Source: GCA-016699975 sp964420045
Lineage (GTDB): Bacteria; Patescibacteriota; Minisyncoccia; Moranbacterales; UBA1568
DNA length: 53,533 bases
Direction of reading: 5' to 3'
NCBI GenBank assembly: GCA_964420045.1
Contig: CAYQPQ010000006.1
Coordinates: forward strand, 1-53,533
Shown: piece after piece, positions 50,545 to 53,533 of the stretch
Position numbering within the stretch: the stretch's first letter is position 1
How the letters are laid out: each line of letters opens with the position of its first letter
Translations under genes and position numbers: made by a program
Notes under the pieces: model-generated
Told to the model about the DNA's origin: nothing
The model's database searches: none
The model's input: the letters and a program-made list of their open reading frames with translations, nothing else

Positions 50545-50616
50545 GCCGAGGTAGCTCAGTGGTAGAGCAGAAGACTGAAAATCTTCGTGTCGGGAGTTCG
50601 ATTCTCCCCCTCGGCA
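50545..50616 (+). tRNA. tRNA-Phe (anticodon GAA)
   Basis: Acceptor GCCGAGG/CCTCGGC, anticodon arm GAAGA-CTGAAAA-TCTTC, T-arm GGGAG-TTCGATT-CTCCC, discriminator A. Confidence 0.94.
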
Positions 50617-50632
50617 CAGCAGGAAAAAGGAT

Positions 50633-50709
50633 ATCGAGGTGTAAAGGCTGAAAATCTTCGTGTCGGGAGTTCCCCGCCTACCGGCAGGCAGGGATTCTCC
50701 CCCTCGGCA
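50633..50709 (+). pseudogene. tRNA-Phe relic lacking the D-arm, with a 20-nt palindrome in the T-loop
   Basis: From CTGAAAATCTTCG to CCTCGGCA it repeats the adjacent tRNA-Phe base for base. The exception is CCCGCCTACCGGCAGGCAGG (50673-50692), inserted between TTC and GATT of the T-loop. The D-arm and part of the anticodon stem are deleted. It cannot be a normal tRNA. Confidence 0.8.
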
Positions 50710-50724
50710 CCATATATTCATCCA

Positions 50725-50796
50725 GGGACCGTAGCTCAGCGGTAGAGCAGGGGACTCATAATCTCTTGGTCGCTGGTTCGAATCCAGCCGGTCCCA
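50725..50796 (+). tRNA. tRNA with CAT anticodon (probably Ile2, possibly elongator Met)
   Basis: Acceptor GGGACCG/CGGTCCC, anticodon loop CTCATAA. The arm context (AGAGCAGGGGACTCATAATC, then TTGGTCGCTGGTTC) resembles bacterial Ile2 tRNAs whose C34 becomes lysidine. TilS is not in the window to confirm. Confidence 0.85.
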
Positions 50797-50803
50797 CAAG
50801 GAA

Positions 50804-50832
50804 TTGCAAAAAACTCATATTTCCGTTAGGAT
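50804..50832 (+). promoter_or_regulatory. Promoter for tRNA-Gly
   Basis: TTGCAA (50804-50809), 17 bp, TAGGAT (50827-50832). The leader contains a TTCTGGTTTCCAGAA hairpin before the tRNA. Confidence 0.55.
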
Positions 50833-50886
50833 AGAGGCGGTTTAAACAATTCGGAGCATTCTGGTTTCCAGAACTGCTCACTACAA

Positions 50887-50958
50887 GCGGGTATCGTATA
50901 GCGGCTATTATGTAACCTTGCCAAGGTTAAGATACGGGTTCGACTCCCGTTACCCGCT
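50887..50958 (+). tRNA. tRNA-Gly (anticodon GCC)
   Basis: Acceptor GCGGGTA/TACCCGC, anticodon loop TTGCCAA, T-arm ACGGG-TTCGACT-CCCGT, discriminator T. Confidence 0.93.
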
Positions 50959-50963
50959 CACAA

Positions 50964-50999
50964 AAAAGCAAAAAGACTCCACGGAAGGAGTCTTTTTGC
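50964..50999 (+). terminator. Rho-independent terminator after tRNA-Gly
   Basis: AGCAAAAAGACTCC pairs with GGAGTCTTTTTGCT around a short loop. Its right arm runs into the -10 box of the next gene. Confidence 0.8.
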
Positions 51000-51005
51000 T
51001 ATAAT
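50997..51005 (+). promoter_or_regulatory. Extended -10 promoter of the SET gene
   Basis: TGC-TATAAT with no good -35. Transcription would start near 51012, only about 4 nt before the ATG at 51016, so the mRNA would be almost leaderless. Confidence 0.55.
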
Positions 51006-51015
51006 GAGCGTTGTT

Positions 51016-51540
51016 ATGAACACTCCTCAAAAACCACCGTACAAAACATGGATCTCCGAAAAAATAGAAATTCACTCCTCACCGATAAGTGGTTGTGGGA
51101 TGTTTGCTGCGAAAGCTATTGATCAGGACGAGGTGGTGCTCATATGGGGTGGCACCTATGCAAATGAAAAACAGGCGGCGAAAGCAAAAGAAGGCGGAAA
51201 ATTGGTGATGCAATGGGATGATGATTTGTTCAGTATCGAGGATCGCGGCGAAGACCAAGGGTATTTCCTTAATCACTCATGCGATCCAAACGTGTGGATG
51301 AACGATGCATATACATTTTCCGCACGACAACCGATAGCAAAAGGCGAAGAAATAACTGCCGATTACGCCCTTTGGGAAGCAAATGAAGACAAAATATCCG
51401 TATGGGACTGCCACTGCCAATCAAGAAACTGCCGAAAGAAAATAACCGGAAAAGACTGGGAAATTCCCGAACTACAAACAAAATACCGAAACCATTTCTC
51501 TCCGCTTCTCAATAAAAGAATCGCACATCGAAGCATATGA
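51016..51540 (+). CDS. SET-domain protein (putative lysine methyltransferase)
   Basis: This 174-residue protein is nearly all SET fold: SGCGMFAAKAIDQDEVVLIW, then GYFLNHSCDPNVWM (the NHSC SAM/active-site block), AKGEEITADYALWE, and a post-SET-like Cys set CHCQSRNCRKKITG. Bacterial SET proteins methylate ribosomal or chromatin-like proteins; the target here is unknown. An ATG at 51004 overlaps the promoter, so 51016 is used. Its stop overlaps the next start (ATGA). Confidence 0.9.
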   Translation: MNTPQKPPYKTWISEKIEIHSSPISGCGMFAAKAIDQDEVVLIWGGTYANEKQAAKAKEGGKLVMQWDDDLFSIEDRGEDQGYFLNHSCDPNVWMNDAYTFSARQPIAKGEEITADYALWEANEDKISVWDCHCQSRNCRKKITGKDWEIPELQTKYRNHFSPLLNKRIAHRSI

Positions 51541-52134
51541 ACAACAAAAATATATTCCTCGTACCCGGAACCGGGCAATACGTAAAGAATTACGGGGTCG
51601 ATAATGGCGCCGATATTTGGCTTGGAAAAGAGACAATCCCGACAAATACGCCGCGCTGCTTCATCGGACACAGTTTGGGAGTCAACTGTCTCTTGAACGG
51701 AACAATCGACACCTCTTGCACATTCATTTGTATCAATCCACTCATAAAAAAGCGCTCTCTTGTCGCTCTTCATTCGTTGGATCAAATTTCTTCTGTTCGA
51801 AGGCATACCCAAAGAAAAACTCGTACCCGTTGCGTACTGGCCAGGCAATATCAAAAAGGCATTGCAACTACTCAAAATAGACACACTCAGCGAACTCCAA
51901 AAGCTCCCAAAAGAAAATGTTTGTATAATCAGAGGAGCGGGAGATGTATACTTTTGCACCAAAGATGACGTAGCCATGTTGAAAAAGTACGGATTTACGG
52001 TACTTGAGGTGAATGCCGGACATGATTGGAATGAAAATATCAAAAATACCGTGCTCAATATCCTCAAAGATCGCGAGATGCCCAACGGAAACAGCTACCC
52101 CTCACTCAATTCTTCTCTCCTAAAAAAGCTGTGA
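51537..52134 (+). pseudogene. RBBP9/YdeN-like alpha/beta hydrolase, frameshifted
   Basis: The first frame gives NIFLVPGTGQY and the nucleophile elbow FIGHSLGVN, then ICINPLIKKRSL. From about 51760 the homology continues in another frame: SLFIRWIKFLLFEGIPKEKL, the acid GAGDVYF and the His NAGHDW. All three triad residues are thus present but in two frames. Removing one G in TCTCTTGTCGCTC (about 51757) restores a single protein of roughly 198 residues. It could be a real pseudogene or a base error. It is coupled to the SET gene by an ATGA overlap. Confidence 0.75.
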
Positions 52135-52169
52135 TACAATAAAGACGCACGCAAAAATATATCTATACT

Positions 52170-52571
52170 ATGAACGATCCGGCACCGGAACTCTCCACCG
52201 AACGGCGAAAAGTCTGCCTTATCGACGACGAGGCGGATGTGCGCGAAATGTACACTGTCGCACTCACAGCCGAAGGATTCGACGTTGCCGCTGCGGAGAA
52301 TGGCGAGACCGGACTCAGCCTCATTCGCACCGAGCATCCAGACGTTGTTCTTCTCGACCTTCAGATGCCCGTCATGGACGGGTTCGATGTACTGAGATCG
52401 CTCACAGAAGACAAGAATATCTCCAAAATCCCCGTTATCATCCTCAGCAACACCGATAACGAAGACGCCTTCCGCAAGGTTGGCAATTTCAACACCAGAT
52501 TCTTCCTCATAAAAGCCCTCACCACGCCAAAGAAAGTCGTTGGAGCCGTACGAGAAGTCTTCACCAGTTAA
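52170..52571 (+). CDS. Single-domain response regulator (receiver)
   Basis: This 133-residue receiver domain has no output domain. The acidic pair is in LIDDEADV (19-20), the phospho-acceptor Asp63 in VVLLDLQMPVMDGF, the Ser93 switch in IILSNTD and Lys115 in FLIKALTTP. CheY-like proteins of this form act by protein contact. No histidine kinase is encoded nearby. A terminator follows. Confidence 0.92.
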   Translation: MNDPAPELSTERRKVCLIDDEADVREMYTVALTAEGFDVAAAENGETGLSLIRTEHPDVVLLDLQMPVMDGFDVLRSLTEDKNISKIPVIILSNTDNEDAFRKVGNFNTRFFLIKALTTPKKVVGAVREVFTS

Positions 52572-52618
52572 ACCAAGCAGTCTCTTCCACTCCCACAGTC
52601 TAGCCGCAACCTGCCACA

Positions 52619-52644
52619 TCTCCCCTCTCGCGGGGATTTTTTGT
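52619..52644 (+). terminator. Terminator after the response regulator
   Basis: ATCCCC-type stem: TCCCC-TCTCGC-GGGGA followed by TTTTTTGTT. Confidence 0.8.
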
Positions 52645-52731
52645 TGTCATTTTTCATCAAAGATGCCTCTCTTTACCAAGGAATGAGCCAAAAGAAAGCA
52701 ATATTCAAAGCCATTACGCTGACGAAAACTA

Positions 52732-52760
52732 TTGACTATTTATGAGAAATATGCTAGTAT
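52732..52760 (+). promoter_or_regulatory. Promoter for the 3D-domain gene
   Basis: TTGACT (52732-52737), 17 bp, TAGTAT (52755-52760). The leader is about 95 nt with no obvious frame. Confidence 0.65.
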
Positions 52761-52861
52761 AGGCAGTCGAGTCCACTACGGGCAAGACACCGGATATATG
52801 GCTCTACTCAGGGAAAGTTCTTCGAAAACACACTATCCGGGCTAACCAGTAAAGGAATTCT

Positions 52862-53386
52862 ATGCGGTATTTTGGTACCCTTGTCTTCCTTGCGATTCTC
52901 TCCCTCAACATAACGAGCGAGGCGCAAGCGGCAATCGATACCGATACCAATACGAAAACAACTGTTGAAACCGAAACTATCACCTGGAGCACAATTCTCG
53001 ATCAGTCGATTGAAGAGGAAACGGAAGCAGTCGACCCCCGAGATCATTCGCTCACTTCTTGGAAAACCAAACAGGCACACCTGTGGGACGCCCTGCCAGA
53101 AGGAAAATTCACCATCAACGCCTCTGCCTATACGGCCGCGGCTGACGAATGTGGAAAGTCCGACGGTATTACGGCGTCCGGTGTGAAAGTGCAAGAAAAC
53201 CGCACCCTCGCCTGTCCGCCCGCCTATCCTTTTGGTGCCAAAATCGCCATCGAAGGCTATGGTGTATACACCTGTGAAGACCGCGGTGGCGCCATCAAAA
53301 ACAATCACTTTGACATTTACATGGAAACCAAAACACAGGCATTTGCCTTCGGTCGGAAAAATCTGACCGCAGAAATTGTCCAATAA
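52862..53386 (+). CDS. Exported 3D-domain (double-psi beta-barrel) protein
   Basis: This protein has 174 residues. A signal peptide (MRYFGTLVFLAILSLNITSE, cleavage after AQAA) and an acidic linker precede a C-terminal 3D domain. The latter has INASAYTAAADECGKSDGIT, ASGVKV, YPFGAKIAIEGYGVYTCEDR and GGAIKNNHFDIYM with the Asp pattern that names the family. 3D/RlpA-type domains often have lytic transglycosylase activity on peptidoglycan. A terminator follows at once. Confidence 0.88.
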   Translation: MRYFGTLVFLAILSLNITSEAQAAIDTDTNTKTTVETETITWSTILDQSIEEETEAVDPRDHSLTSWKTKQAHLWDALPEGKFTINASAYTAAADECGKSDGITASGVKVQENRTLACPPAYPFGAKIAIEGYGVYTCEDRGGAIKNNHFDIYMETKTQAFAFGRKNLTAEIVQ

Positions 53387-53400
53387 AACGCCTCAGGCAC

Positions 53401-53431
53401 AAAAACACTCTCTTTTCGGGAGTGTTTTTTG
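53401..53431 (+). terminator. Terminator after the 3D-domain gene
   Basis: AAAAACACTC and GAGTGTTTTTT form the stem around TCTTTTCGG, followed by T residues. Confidence 0.85.
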
Positions 53432-53442
53432 TTTCATTCTCG

Positions 53443-53471
53443 TTGACGCCTCATCCCGTATTTGATAGGCT
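53443..53471 (+). promoter_or_regulatory. Promoter for tRNA-Cys
   Basis: TTGACG (53443-53448), 17 bp, TAGGCT (53466-53471), ending 10 nt before the tRNA. Confidence 0.65.
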
Positions 53472-53481
53472 TTGGACACAT

Positions 53482-53533
53482 GGTCGGATGCCCGAGTGGT
53501 TAGGGAGAGGTCTGCAAAACCTTGTACAGGAGT
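53482..53533 (+). tRNA. tRNA-Cys (anticodon GCA), cut by the window end
   Basis: Begins GGTCGGATGCCCGAGTGGTT and continues through anticodon loop CTGCAAA. The T-arm and 3' acceptor strand lie beyond the window. Confidence 0.8.

Overview
Organism. The window reads as a streamlined, fermentative-looking bacterium of the Candidate Phyla Radiation (Patescibacteria, Parcubacteria-like). This is an inference from content, not from a marker-gene tree. The grounds are a short IF-2 without the long N-terminal extension, families common in that group (DUF4446, a run of Cys-rich VirB2/TrbC-like pilin proteins, a UlaG-like metallo-hydrolase), dense small genes, standard stop codon use (UGA is a stop), and many short palindromic repeats between genes. 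Two 100-N scaffold gaps (28951-29050 and 31617-31716) show that this is a draft assembly, and one gap has identical 55-nt flanks.

Layout. 0.2-10 kb is housekeeping: a flavin reductase, tRNA-Pro, HU, RNase Y, GpmI, then a leftward run of NusA, pyrophosphatase, trigger factor and ClpP. 10-14 kb holds a Fic-like protein with an N-terminal winged helix and a phased operator, plus two unrecognised membrane proteins. 14-22.5 kb is a leftward locus of pilin-like, Cys-rich and adhesin-like envelope proteins ending at a solute-binding lipoprotein. 22.5-30.7 kb carries a methyltransferase, tRNA-Ser, ApbE, an FMN-binding protein, IF-2 and the CCA-adding enzyme. 30.8-35.3 kb is accessory: tRNAs, an AbiEii-type toxin-antitoxin pair, and about 1.9 kb of very small leftward genes and hairpins, with a near-consensus promoter at its right end. 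35.3-53.5 kb returns to core functions: NrdB/NrdA, SOD, peroxiredoxin, RluD-like, S1, S15, GyrA and L19, then a tRNA cluster (Leu, Val, Phe, CAU, Gly, Cys), a SET protein, a frameshifted hydrolase, a response regulator and a 3D-domain exported protein.

Themes. Promoters that I can read have the form TTGACN, 16-17 bp, TANNNT, and some start codons lie directly after the -10 box, which suggests leaderless mRNAs. The strongest unexplained signal is a set of 20-nt palindromes inserted singly or in pairs into other structured DNA: the T-loop of degenerate tRNA copies, REP-type hairpins and a 163-nt palindromic element. Several occupied/empty site pairs inside this window show an insertion of exactly 20 or 40 nt. 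One family keeps a fixed GTC-GGAT-GAC core while its outer arms vary but remain perfectly complementary. A second signal is a related ~124-nt element placed upstream of both tig and clpP.
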